A DNA stretch of 64,000 bases from Niastella sp. (GTDB lineage: Bacteria; Bacteroidota; Bacteroidia; Chitinophagales; Chitinophagaceae), in NCBI GenBank assembly GCA_017744515.1, contig JAGIBF010000014.1, positions 62,001 to 126,000 on the forward strand. The letters run 5' to 3'. Below the pieces are notes generated by a model. The model was not told where the DNA came from, made no database searches, and saw only the letters and a list, made by a program, of their open reading frames with translations. The translations under genes were made by a program, and so were the position numbers. Below are positions 32,677-41,998 of this stretch, piece after piece. How positions within the stretch are numbered: position 1 is the stretch's first letter; each line of letters starts with the position of its first letter.

Positions 32677-34539
32677 ATGCGTACAATGCTTGTCATATGT
32701 TTCCTGATCGCAGGTCACTGCCTGCAGGCGGCCGGTTCCCACCAGTTGCAAAGCCCCAATAAGCAATTGCAGGCACGCATCTTCCTGGAAAATGGAACAA
32801 TCAAATACCAGGTCACAGCCGGTAAAACCGTGTTGATCGAACCAGCTACACTCGGCATACAATTCAGCAACCGCATAGTAGGAAAGGGCGTTAAGAACCT
32901 GTCCATCGCACGGCAATACGTGATCAACGAAAAACAATCCTCACGCCTCAACAGCAATGAAGCAATCAATCATTGCAAGGTATATGTAATAGCCGTGCAG
33001 GGAGAACAAACAACAGATACGATCGAATTCAGGATGTTTGATAATGGCTGTGCCTTTAGATATATCCTCACAGGCAATGCCGCTCAACTACAGGAAGAAC
33101 ATACAACATTCACGTTACCGGCTGCATCCACAGTGTGGTACTTTGAAAGAAACAGCGATTGGAAACTGAAGTCCTACGCAGGGCTTTGGCAAAATGCTAC
33201 TGTTGAAAAACTGCCAGCCATTTCTTCACAAGGCCCCATTCAGGGCAAGCCATTGGTGGTAGAATTGCCCACAAAAAAATACCTGGTACTGACTGAAGCA
33301 GCCCTGTACGATTATAGTGGAATGCGGTTAAAAGCCATCGGCAACAATACGGTACAGGTCAACTTTACAGAAGGTAAAGCTGGATTTGCTATAAAGGGTA
33401 AACAAACAACACCCTGGCGTGTGATCCTATACGCCAACGACCTCAATGCGCTGGTCAATAATAAAGTAATTGAGAACCTGAACCCTGTACCCGATACAAA
33501 GCTATTTGCACAGACTGATTATATCCAACCCGGTAAGTCCGTGTGGAGCTGGATCACCCGCGATGAACAATACATGCAGCCGGCTTCAGAAAAACGGTTC
33601 ATTGATGCGGCATCGTCGCTGCAGTTTGAATACACCCTGCTCGACGAAGGATGGGAAACCCAATGGCCCCGCAAATGGGAACAGTTGCAGGAACTTTGCA
33701 CCTATGCAGCCCGGCGCAAAGTAAAAGTATGGGTGTGGAAACATTCGAAAGACATCCGCGATACAACCGAACGCAATCATTTCCTCGATAGTGTCAGCCT
33801 TGCCGGAGCCGTCGGCATCAAAACCGACTTCATGAATAGCGAGGCCAAAGACCTCATTGATTTTGAAATAGGTCTGCTGAAAGCAGCTGCCCGTAGAAAA
33901 CTGATGGTGAACTTTCACGGCTGCCAGGCGCCAACAGGAGAAAGCAAAACATATCCAAATGAAATGACGCGCGAAGGCATCCGGGGCATGGAGCTCAACA
34001 TTATGAAAGAGCCGATCCCCGCTTGGCACAATGCAGCATTGCCCTTCACCCGCTTGCTGACCGGACACGGCGATTATACACCCGGCTTCTTTAGCAACAA
34101 AGCCAGCACCACCTACACACATCAGCTGGCATTACTGTACCTGTTTAATTCACCATTCCAGTGTATCGCAGAAAATCCTGTGAGGTTGTTGAACGAAGCC
34201 CTCTACCAGCCGGTATTGCCATTATTGAAAACATTACCCGTAGTATGGGACGAAACCATAGTGCTGCCCGGCAGTCGTATTGGAGAATTGGCAGCCTTTG
34301 CCCGCCGCTCAGGAAAAGATTGGTATGTAGCAGTGATCAATGGAACGGACAGTACAAAGTCATTCAGTCTGCGCCCCTCTTTCCTGAAAAAACAAAAACA
34401 GTACAAAGCATATAAGATCACTGATGCAGCGCAGGATAAAGGATTTGTAGCACAGCAACAAAGCATCGATCAGAAATACAGTCAGCAAATAGATATCCCT
34501 GCCACCGGAGGCGTGGTCATTCAAATCAAAAGCGAATAG
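32677..34539 (+). CDS. Glycoside hydrolase family 97 (alpha-glucosidase/alpha-galactosidase type)
   Basis: Exported GH97 enzyme, 620 aa. The signal peptide (MRTMLVICFLIAGHCLQAAG) fixes the start at 32677 or 32686; a longer frame from 32602 would overlap the operator. The N-terminal beta-sandwich (SPNKQLQARIFLENGTIKYQ) precedes the TIM barrel with LLDEGWETQW, VKVWVWKHSKD, GIKTDFM (Asp384), LMVNFHGCQAPTGESKTYPN and MTREGIRGMELN (Glu433, Glu439). GH97 includes inverting alpha-glucosidases such as SusB and retaining alpha-galactosidases whose nucleophile is an Asp in the barrel; Asp384 is at about that place, hinting at a retaining enzyme, but alignment is needed to settle this. First gene of the second PUL operon; 4 nt separate it from the next. 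Confidence 0.92.
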   Translation: MRTMLVICFLIAGHCLQAAGSHQLQSPNKQLQARIFLENGTIKYQVTAGKTVLIEPATLGIQFSNRIVGKGVKNLSIARQYVINEKQSSRLNSNEAINHCKVYVIAVQGEQTTDTIEFRMFDNGCAFRYILTGNAAQLQEEHTTFTLPAASTVWYFERNSDWKLKSYAGLWQNATVEKLPAISSQGPIQGKPLVVELPTKKYLVLTEAALYDYSGMRLKAIGNNTVQVNFTEGKAGFAIKGKQTTPWRVILYANDLNALVNNKVIENLNPVPDTKLFAQTDYIQPGKSVWSWITRDEQYMQPASEKRFIDAASSLQFEYTLLDEGWETQWPRKWEQLQELCTYAARRKVKVWVWKHSKDIRDTTERNHFLDSVSLAGAVGIKTDFMNSEAKDLIDFEIGLLKAAARRKLMVNFHGCQAPTGESKTYPNEMTREGIRGMELNIMKEPIPAWHNAALPFTRLLTGHGDYTPGFFSNKASTTYTHQLALLYLFNSPFQCIAENPVRLLNEALYQPVLPLLKTLPVVWDETIVLPGSRIGELAAFARRSGKDWYVAVINGTDSTKSFSLRPSFLKKQKQYKAYKITDAAQDKGFVAQQQSIDQKYSQQIDIPATGGVVIQIKSE

Positions 34540-34543
34540 CCAT

Positions 34544-37381
34544 ATGAGGAATAGGAAGGTTAGCATATTATTGATCACGTTACAATGCTGTCTGCTGGCA
34601 AACAGTATACAAGCACAGTTGCGTGTACCGGCTGGACAGAGCAACATGATCATCACCAGCGGGCAGCGTAGCTACACCTTCACACCTTCATTTGTAGTAT
34701 TATACAATGCAACCGATCCCGGCATGGCATTGAAACCTGCAGGCATAAAGAAAGTAGAATACAATGTACTTACCTGGAAAGTGCAGGACAGCAGCCGCGC
34801 CGACTTTGCCCAAAAGAAAGTGAGTGCTGCTGTGGCAGGCGATGGCTTCGACGATCGCATCCTGCGTAGCAAAGCAGAATGGAGAACGGCCAACATATAC
34901 AATGCAGGCGAGAGAACAGAAATACAAGCCACCGGCACCCGTAAAAACGGTGACACCATATATTTCACTTTCCCTCCATCCCCCAAATTCGTACTATCCG
35001 TCTATCTTTTGACAACTGCAGAACCGTACCCTTTATTGCAGTATTCCTTCAGGCCCTTGCAGCCTGGTTATTATAGTATAGGTTATACTGGTGCGCCTGT
35101 TTGCTCAACCGACAAGGCAGTAGCAATATGGCAACCATTGATCTGGCAGGAAAAGCGAATACCCGATGCAGCCTATCTTACCCCGGCCTTTATGGCTACC
35201 CTGCCATCTACCATGGTGTATGATGGCGCCAATACGATTGGTGTGTTGGCGACGCCTAAAGAAATTCCCTTTCAGCCATTGCCCATGCTGCCCAACAGCC
35301 GCTTTGGCGTATCACTGCTGAACCAGCGACACCAGCTGCAGCCACAGGTATACGCGCCAATTCCCGGAGGGTATCTGTCGCAAATGAAAGCCAATGAAGA
35401 ATTCACCTTCTCCTTCTACCTCGTTACAGAACCTCGTCCGGTCAGCGACACTTACCAGAAGATTGCACAGCAGGTATTCGGGTTCAAAGATTATCGCCAC
35501 AACGATATCGCTTCCCTGAATACAGCGCTGGACAATATGGTCGGTTATTCCCTGTCACAATACGCCTGGTTTATCGACAGCCTCAAAGGTTGCGCCTATT
35601 CTACGGATGTGCCCGGTGCGGTAAAGAACGTATCGAGCCTCAACCCATTGGAGCTGGCCTTGGTGCGCGATGATCCGGAGATGTTTGAGAAACGTGCCTA
35701 TCCACTCATTGAGTTCATGCTCTCAAGGGAGAAGTTCCTGTTCAGCCTCGATAGCAACCAGAAGATACAAAGCCCCTCACGTAAGCTGAAAGGGCCTATT
35801 GCACCATTATCAGAGTTGACAGCCCTGTACAATATCTTCCATAAACAAAACAACTTCTACCTGCAGATGGCACAGCAGGAGTTTGGTAAAGACCGCGTGC
35901 GCAATATGGACGGCAAAGAAAAAGGCAACACCTGGATCAATGCCATGTACCTCTATAATGCAACAGGCGATAAGAAATACTTACAGGATGCGGTCACCAA
36001 AGCCAATCAATACCTGGCCCAACGCATCGATAAACCACAGACAGCTTTTGCTGATCCACTGCAAACCGGTTATTTTTTCTGGCCCACTTTTACAGGCCGG
36101 TGGATCGAGTTCCTGCAACTATATGAACTCACTGGTGATAAGCGCTACCTGGATGCAGCCCGGCAGGGCGCTCGCCAGTACACAATGTTTACCTGGATGA
36201 GCCCGCAGATACCCGATAGCATGATCACGGTAAACAAAGGTGGCAAAGCACCGATGTACTGGTACCTGAAGTCCAAAGGCCATAAACAAATGTATTACCC
36301 CGAAGAGCAGGCGCCAGCCTGGCGTTTGTCGGAGATGGGGCTTACGCCTGAATCATCCGGCACATCTACTGGCCACCGCGGCATTTTCATGGCCAACTTT
36401 GCACCCTGGATGTTGCGCATCGGTTACTATACCCGCGACACTTTCCTCATGAACGTAGCCAAAGCGTCGATCATAGGCCGCTACAGAAGCTTTCCGGGTT
36501 ACCACATCAATACCGAAAGGACCACGGCCTATGAGAAAGCCGATTTCCCGTTGCATGAACACAAAGACCAAAGCGTAAACTCATTCCATTACAACCATAT
36601 ATTGCCAATGGCGTCTATGTTGCTCGATTACCTTGTGACAGACGCATACGTACGCAGCGGGGGCAAGATCAGTTTCCCCTATGAGTACATGGAAGGCTAT
36701 GCCTACCTGCAAAACAACCTGTACGGAGCGCAGAAAGGGAATTTCTATGCAGAGAAAGAAGTACAACTCTGGATGCCTGCACGCCTGTTAAATATCAATA
36801 ATACTGAACTCAACTACATCGCTGCACGCAAAGAGGATAAAGTATTCCTGGCCTTTACCAATCAATCAGCCAAAGCTGTTACTGCAATGGTAACGATCAA
36901 TCCTACCTGGGCAAAGCTGAATCAAAAAGCAACCATAACAGCTTACGCAGGTAAAGTAGCAAACGCACTAAAAGACAGCAGCTTTACCATTACTGTTCCT
37001 GCCAATGGCATAGCAGCAATAGCTGTAACGGGCGCCACCATTCAATCATCATTTCAGCAAAAGATATTGAATACGAGTGGAGGAAACACAGGTCGCGATT
37101 ATGTGAAGCTGGCCGCCGGCAATGCACACGCCCTGCTGTTCAACCTGGGCGAATACGGTCGCCGCCTCTACACGTACCTCGAAGACGACGACAATAAATA
37201 CCGGAAAGCAACACTGGTATACAACCGCAATGGAAAAGAAGAAAAAATAGAAGATACAGCTTATCCATTTGAATTTACCGTACCGGTAGATAAACAGCCG
37301 GTGACCTTCCATCTATTACTTACAGGCGTGGATGGCAAAGAAGTGACAGGAGAAACAGTAACGATGGGAGTTGTAAAATAA
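34544..37381 (+). CDS. PUL catabolic-type protein, homologue C of the fusion domain
   Basis: Exported protein, 945 aa, with signal peptide MRNRKVSILLITLQCCLLAN-SIQAQ. It lacks the CBM-like domain of homologue B and begins directly with a beta-rich region (VPAGQSNMIITSGQRSYTFT; GYYSIGYTGAPVCSTDKAVA). The alpha/alpha-barrel-like region (about 305-780) has WINAMYLYNATGDKKYLQDA and FLQLYELTGDKRYLDAARQG. Motifs shared with the other two homologues are VFGFKDYR...SLNTALDNM, VAKASIIGRY, FHYNHILPMASMLLDYLVTD and GGKISFPYEY. A C-terminal beta domain follows. Function is undetermined; its position between GH97 and GH2 genes points to glycan breakdown in the periplasm. Its stop is 10 nt before the GH2 start. 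Confidence 0.8.
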   Translation: MRNRKVSILLITLQCCLLANSIQAQLRVPAGQSNMIITSGQRSYTFTPSFVVLYNATDPGMALKPAGIKKVEYNVLTWKVQDSSRADFAQKKVSAAVAGDGFDDRILRSKAEWRTANIYNAGERTEIQATGTRKNGDTIYFTFPPSPKFVLSVYLLTTAEPYPLLQYSFRPLQPGYYSIGYTGAPVCSTDKAVAIWQPLIWQEKRIPDAAYLTPAFMATLPSTMVYDGANTIGVLATPKEIPFQPLPMLPNSRFGVSLLNQRHQLQPQVYAPIPGGYLSQMKANEEFTFSFYLVTEPRPVSDTYQKIAQQVFGFKDYRHNDIASLNTALDNMVGYSLSQYAWFIDSLKGCAYSTDVPGAVKNVSSLNPLELALVRDDPEMFEKRAYPLIEFMLSREKFLFSLDSNQKIQSPSRKLKGPIAPLSELTALYNIFHKQNNFYLQMAQQEFGKDRVRNMDGKEKGNTWINAMYLYNATGDKKYLQDAVTKANQYLAQRIDKPQTAFADPLQTGYFFWPTFTGRWIEFLQLYELTGDKRYLDAARQGARQYTMFTWMSPQIPDSMITVNKGGKAPMYWYLKSKGHKQMYYPEEQAPAWRLSEMGLTPESSGTSTGHRGIFMANFAPWMLRIGYYTRDTFLMNVAKASIIGRYRSFPGYHINTERTTAYEKADFPLHEHKDQSVNSFHYNHILPMASMLLDYLVTDAYVRSGGKISFPYEYMEGYAYLQNNLYGAQKGNFYAEKEVQLWMPARLLNINNTELNYIAARKEDKVFLAFTNQSAKAVTAMVTINPTWAKLNQKATITAYAGKVANALKDSSFTITVPANGIAAIAVTGATIQSSFQQKILNTSGGNTGRDYVKLAAGNAHALLFNLGEYGRRLYTYLEDDDNKYRKATLVYNRNGKEEKIEDTAYPFEFTVPVDKQPVTFHLLLTGVDGKEVTGETVTMGVVK

Positions 37382-37391
37382 CAGTAGAAAC

Positions 37392-39389
37392 ATGTTCAGA
37401 AAACAAGTACTATACAGCTTATGCATACTATGCCTGCCGGTGCTGGTAGTTGCACAGGGCGTGAAGCGGGTATCACTCAACGATATCTGGACATTTGCAC
37501 TCGACCCGGTGAAAGTAGGAGAGGCAGACAAGTGGTACACAGCTGACTTTGCCAGCGGAGCGTTCGATAAAATACAGGTGCCACACAGCTATACAGTCGA
37601 CAAGCGCTATTTCTTCTATACGGGCACTGCCTGGTACTTTAAAAAATTCCAGGCAGCCGCAGTGCCATCGGGTTACCGGGCTTTCCTGCACTTCGATGCA
37701 GTCTTCTACAAAACGGCTGTATGGCTCAATGGCAAAAAGACAGGTACACATGAAGGAGGCTATACCCCTTTTGAAATAGACGTAACCACCGCACTGCAAA
37801 AAAACAATACACTGGCGATCTCCGTCAACAACGAGTGGGACACCACCACGATCCCCGGCGCCAGGACTGCCGACACAACCTTGCGTTCCAACGCCACACA
37901 GCTATACCCCTGGATAAACTACGGCGGCATCACGCGGCCCGTCTATCTTGTTATACGCCCGGAGGTATACATCTCCAGGGCACACGTCATCTCCACTCCC
38001 GATCAACCCAAAGGAGACACCCGCATACTCGTTAAAACATTTATCAGCAACCAGACGACGCAGAACACCAATGTGCCGCTGACTGCCAACATTTATTTTG
38101 GGGGACAGAAAGTCAACGCTAAGTTCAAACCAATAACCACCGCTTTGGCTGCCAACAGCAGTACACCTGTTGTGCTGGAAGGTGTGCTGCCTGCGGCAGC
38201 CGTAAAACGCTGGTACCCCGACGAACCCAATCTGTACACAGCAGAGTTGATTGCAGCCAGTGATACATTCACCACAACATTTGGTATCCGCACGATCACG
38301 GTGAAAGGCACCCAACTGTTGCTGAATGACGAGCCCATTAAAATGGGGGGCTGCAACCGGCCACTGGATTATCCGGGCTATGGCTCGCTTGATCCGGATA
38401 GCATACTGGATAAAGACCTTACATTGATCAAAAATGGTAACCTTGAGTTTTCCCGCCTGAGCCATTACCCGGTATCGGAAAGTCTCCTCAACTGGGCCGA
38501 TAAAAATGGATTACTCATCATTGCCGAAGCAGGCAACTGGCAGTTGACACCGAAGCAAATGGCCGATCCCCTGATGCGGACCAAATACCAGGCGCAGGCC
38601 ACCGAAATGATGGAGCGCGATTGGAACCATCCCAGCATTATTGCCTATAGCCTCGGCAATGAATTTCAATCCCAGACACCCGAAGGACAGGCATGGGTTC
38701 GGGACATGAGCGCCTTTGTAAAAACAATAGACACTACCCGCCTCATCACATTTGCCAGCTTCAACGTGTGGCGCGATTATGTAAACAAACCAACAGATGA
38801 AGCCTCCCAATACGTGGATTTCATCAGCACCAATATCTATGGCAACCATTTGAAGAACCTGCAGAAGATTCACAGCGTATATCCCAACAAACCGATTTAC
38901 ATCAGTGAGTTTGGCATACGCCTTACCGCCGCCGGCAAAGAAGAGAACAGGCTCGACTATTTTAAGAAAGCCATAGAAGCATTCAGGCAATGCGATTACC
39001 TCGTAGGCGCATCCGTATGGACGTTGAACGATTACATGAGCCGCTATCCGGGCACGGATGCTGATGGCTACAGGGCCTGGGGCCTCATAACGCCCGACCG
39101 CTCATTAAGAAATACATATACATACCTCCAGGAAGAATTTGCACCGGCGACAATGGAAGTAATGAAAAAAGAGGTGGGTAAAATCACGGTAGCAGTTACA
39201 GCCCGTAACAGCTTCCCAGCCTATACCCTGCGCAATTACAAAGTGAAATATGGCAATACAGAAATAAACCTGAAGACCCTGAAACCCGGCGAAAAGCAGG
39301 AAGTGGAAATACAGGCACAGGCAGAAGGCGTAAAGGTATCATTGATCAAGCCAGGAGGCTTTATAGCAGTAAATAAAACATTTAAATAA
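37392..39389 (+). CDS. Glycoside hydrolase family 2 (beta-galactosidase/beta-glucuronidase type)
   Basis: Exported GH2 enzyme, 665 aa, signal peptide MFRKQVLYSLCILCLPVLVV-AQG. The sugar-binding jelly-roll (about 25-195; VWLNGKKTGTHEGGYTPFEI, YPWINYGGITRPVYLVI), an immunoglobulin-like domain (about 195-302) and a TIM barrel (from about 303; LLNDEPIKMGGCNRPLDYPG) are in the usual order. The acid/base is Glu424 (AYSLGNEFQ) and the nucleophile Glu506 (PIYISEFGIR). The length and GNEFQ motif are closer to beta-glucuronidases and related exo-enzymes than to the 1000-aa LacZ type, but specificity cannot be read off. Third gene of the GH97 operon. Confidence 0.93.
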   Translation: MFRKQVLYSLCILCLPVLVVAQGVKRVSLNDIWTFALDPVKVGEADKWYTADFASGAFDKIQVPHSYTVDKRYFFYTGTAWYFKKFQAAAVPSGYRAFLHFDAVFYKTAVWLNGKKTGTHEGGYTPFEIDVTTALQKNNTLAISVNNEWDTTTIPGARTADTTLRSNATQLYPWINYGGITRPVYLVIRPEVYISRAHVISTPDQPKGDTRILVKTFISNQTTQNTNVPLTANIYFGGQKVNAKFKPITTALAANSSTPVVLEGVLPAAAVKRWYPDEPNLYTAELIAASDTFTTTFGIRTITVKGTQLLLNDEPIKMGGCNRPLDYPGYGSLDPDSILDKDLTLIKNGNLEFSRLSHYPVSESLLNWADKNGLLIIAEAGNWQLTPKQMADPLMRTKYQAQATEMMERDWNHPSIIAYSLGNEFQSQTPEGQAWVRDMSAFVKTIDTTRLITFASFNVWRDYVNKPTDEASQYVDFISTNIYGNHLKNLQKIHSVYPNKPIYISEFGIRLTAAGKEENRLDYFKKAIEAFRQCDYLVGASVWTLNDYMSRYPGTDADGYRAWGLITPDRSLRNTYTYLQEEFAPATMEVMKKEVGKITVAVTARNSFPAYTLRNYKVKYGNTEINLKTLKPGEKQEVEIQAQAEGVKVSLIKPGGFIAVNKTFK

Positions 39390-39390
39390 T

Positions 39391-39468
39391 TATGAGCAAT
39401 GAGCTAAGCATAGTGAAGACTTTTCAAAGCTCTGGCTCGCAGCTCGTAGCTCACAGCTCGAAGCTGCA
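39391..39468. repeat. Type-E dispersed repeat (AGCTCG-rich)
   Basis: An intergenic block with GAGCAATGAGCTAAGC, then AGCTCTGGCTCGCAGCTCGT and AGCTCACAGCTCGAAGCTG. It resembles the block that forms the start of susD (20416-20485). It lies between the GH2 and FAD oxidoreductase genes. Confidence 0.65.
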
Positions 39469-39501
39469 TTCAAACCTTATCATTCAATATTAATCCGGCA
39501 A

Positions 39502-41787
39502 ATGATGAAATTGGACAACAACAGTAGTAGCAAGCGCTCTTTTGTAAACAGAAAAATAGAAGCAGATCTGATCGTAACAGGCGGAGGCCTTTCCGGTGTA
39601 TGCTGTGCCATCACAGCCGCCCGGCAAGGTTGCAAAGTTGTGTTGGTGCAGGACAGACCGGTATTGGGAGGCAACTCCAGCAGTGAAGTGCGGTTGTGGA
39701 TCTTAGGGGCTACCTCACACATGGGCAACAACAACCGTTGGGCCCGCGAAGGAGGAGTGGTAGATGAAATTCTGGTAGAAAATACCTATCGCAACCCCGA
39801 AGGCAATCCCGTAATATTCGATACGATCTTACTGGATAAAGTAGTCAGTGAACCCAACATCAAACTATTGCTGAATACGGCCGTATATGAAGCAGAGAAG
39901 AAAGACGAATCTACCATCAGCTCTGTAAAAGCATTTTGCAGCCAGAACCAAACTGAATATGAATTACACGCACCCTTGTTTTGCGATGCTTCAGGAGATG
40001 GTGTAGTTGGTTTCCTTGCAGGTGCAGCTTTCCGTATGGGTGCAGAAAGCAAAGAAGAGTTCGGAGAACTGTTTGCCCCCTCTGCAGAATACGGTGAATT
40101 ACTGGGCCACACCTTATACTTCTACAGTAAAGACACGGGCAAACCGGTAAAGTACACACCGCCCTCTTTTGCGTTGACAGACATTAAACAAATACCCCGC
40201 TTCAAAACATTCAATGCAAAAGACTTTGGTTGCAAACTGTGGTGGATTGAATATGGCGGTCGCCTGGATACAGTCCACGACACAGAACAGATCAAATGGG
40301 AACTATGGAAAGTAATATATGGGGTTTGGAACTACATCAAGAATTCTGGCAACTTCCCCGAAGCGGAAAACCTCACGCTGGAGTGGGTGGGTACTATACC
40401 CGGAAAGCGTGAGAGCCGCCGCTTTGAAGGAGACTACATGATGATACAGCAGGACATTGTAGAGCAGCGCCTGCACCATGATGCCGTGGCATTCGGTGGC
40501 TGGTCTATTGATCTCCATCCTGCCGATGGCGTGTTCAGTGAAAAGCCGGGCTGCAACCAGTGGCACAGCAAAGGCATTTACCAGATTCCTTACCGCAGCC
40601 TGTACAGTAAAAACATTACCAACCTCTTTTTAGGTGGCCGTTTGATCAGCGCTTCACACGTAGCATTTGGTTCCACCAGAGTGATGGCCACAGCGGCGTA
40701 TGCTTCGCAGGCGGTAGGCATGGCCACAGCCATATGCCGCGAAAGAAATATACTGCCGGCTGCCATCATCAGCAATCAATACATTACCCACCTGCAGCAA
40801 CGCCTGCTGAAAAGCGGACAATACATACCAGAGCTGTTTTTAAATGATCAGGAAGACCTGGTACAATCGGCCACCATTAAAGCTTCCAGCGAACTGGTAA
40901 TTAAAGAATTGCCGGAAAGTAATTTCCTGAAGCCATTGCAACTGTCGGTAGCGCAGATGGTACCATTACAAAAAGGGAAAGTAGAGCCATTTGTTTTTCA
41001 TGCACAGTCCGACATCAACACCACCCTGCAGGTAGAGCTGCGCATCAGCAGCAAACCTGCCAATCATACACCAGATATCACGGTGGCTACGAAAGTGCTG
41101 GACATTCACCCCGGCAGAAATTGTATGCAGCTAAACTTTGATGCGGTGCTCGATGATGCCGCCTATGCCTTCATCACCTTCATGAAGAACCCGGACGTAC
41201 AACTTCATTTTACTACTAAACGGGTAACAGGTATCCTGTCGGTGTTCAACAGTGTGAACAAAGCCGTATCCAACTATGGCAAACAAACACCGCCTGAAGA
41301 TATTGGTATGGAAGCATTTGAATTCTGGTGCCCACAGCGTCGTCCCGAAGGACACAACATCGCATTTAAGTATGCTGCCGGACTAAATCTCTTTAATGCA
41401 GAAAACATCCGCAACGGCATCGACAGGCCAACCAATCAACCCAACGCCTGGGTGGCCGATTGGAATGATGCACAACCACAATTGGCACTCAACTGGAATA
41501 CGCCACAGGAGATCAGCCAGATCGACCTGTTCTTTGATGCGGATTACGACCATCCGATGGAATCAGTATTGATGCATCACCCGGAAACCGTAATGCCGTT
41601 CTGCGTACAGAAATACCGGGTCAAAGACGAAGCAGGCAATATCCTGGCGGAGAAAAAAGACAATTACCAAACATATAACCGTATACAATTCGGACAACCC
41701 ATAACCACTAAAAAGCTGTTTATCGAGGTCGAACATCCTTCTCCAGAGGTGCCGGCTGCCGTCTTTGCAGTGCGTTGTTACAAGTAA
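39502..41787 (+). CDS. FAD-dependent oxidoreductase (FAD_oxidored family), cytoplasmic
   Basis: Flavoprotein of 761 aa. The dinucleotide fold opens at about residue 20 (ADLIVTGGGLSGVCCAITAA), followed by RPVLGGNSSSEVRLWILGA, a conserved feature of the FAD_oxidored (pfam12831-type) family, and LFCDASGDGVVGFLAGA. The second half of the FAD domain includes RSLYSKNITNLFLGGRLISA and RVMATAAYASQAVGMATA. The C-terminal part (about 480-761) is beta-rich and may be a carbohydrate-binding domain. There is no signal peptide (N terminus MMKLDNNSSSKRSFVNRK), unlike every other enzyme of this operon, so it probably acts in the cytoplasm on an imported sugar or aglycone. The start could be 39502 or 39505. 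Substrate unknown. Confidence 0.85.
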   Translation: MMKLDNNSSSKRSFVNRKIEADLIVTGGGLSGVCCAITAARQGCKVVLVQDRPVLGGNSSSEVRLWILGATSHMGNNNRWAREGGVVDEILVENTYRNPEGNPVIFDTILLDKVVSEPNIKLLLNTAVYEAEKKDESTISSVKAFCSQNQTEYELHAPLFCDASGDGVVGFLAGAAFRMGAESKEEFGELFAPSAEYGELLGHTLYFYSKDTGKPVKYTPPSFALTDIKQIPRFKTFNAKDFGCKLWWIEYGGRLDTVHDTEQIKWELWKVIYGVWNYIKNSGNFPEAENLTLEWVGTIPGKRESRRFEGDYMMIQQDIVEQRLHHDAVAFGGWSIDLHPADGVFSEKPGCNQWHSKGIYQIPYRSLYSKNITNLFLGGRLISASHVAFGSTRVMATAAYASQAVGMATAICRERNILPAAIISNQYITHLQQRLLKSGQYIPELFLNDQEDLVQSATIKASSELVIKELPESNFLKPLQLSVAQMVPLQKGKVEPFVFHAQSDINTTLQVELRISSKPANHTPDITVATKVLDIHPGRNCMQLNFDAVLDDAAYAFITFMKNPDVQLHFTTKRVTGILSVFNSVNKAVSNYGKQTPPEDIGMEAFEFWCPQRRPEGHNIAFKYAAGLNLFNAENIRNGIDRPTNQPNAWVADWNDAQPQLALNWNTPQEISQIDLFFDADYDHPMESVLMHHPETVMPFCVQKYRVKDEAGNILAEKKDNYQTYNRIQFGQPITTKKLFIEVEHPSPEVPAAVFAVRCYK

Positions 41788-41998
41788 AGCGGAGAGAAAC
41801 CTGTTAAAAAAGGGGCATTTCTCCATGCTTTTTTTGGTTGTAAAAGGGTCATTTAGTTACAGTTAAAGCAGGTAATAAGATCATTATGGATTGATTTACA
41901 ATCGCATATTGATGTCGTTTAGCGGTTTACGCAATATTTAATCCCAAACAGTAGGAGATTCCTTGATTTTGGGATATTTTGTTGCAAATCCAAAGACC

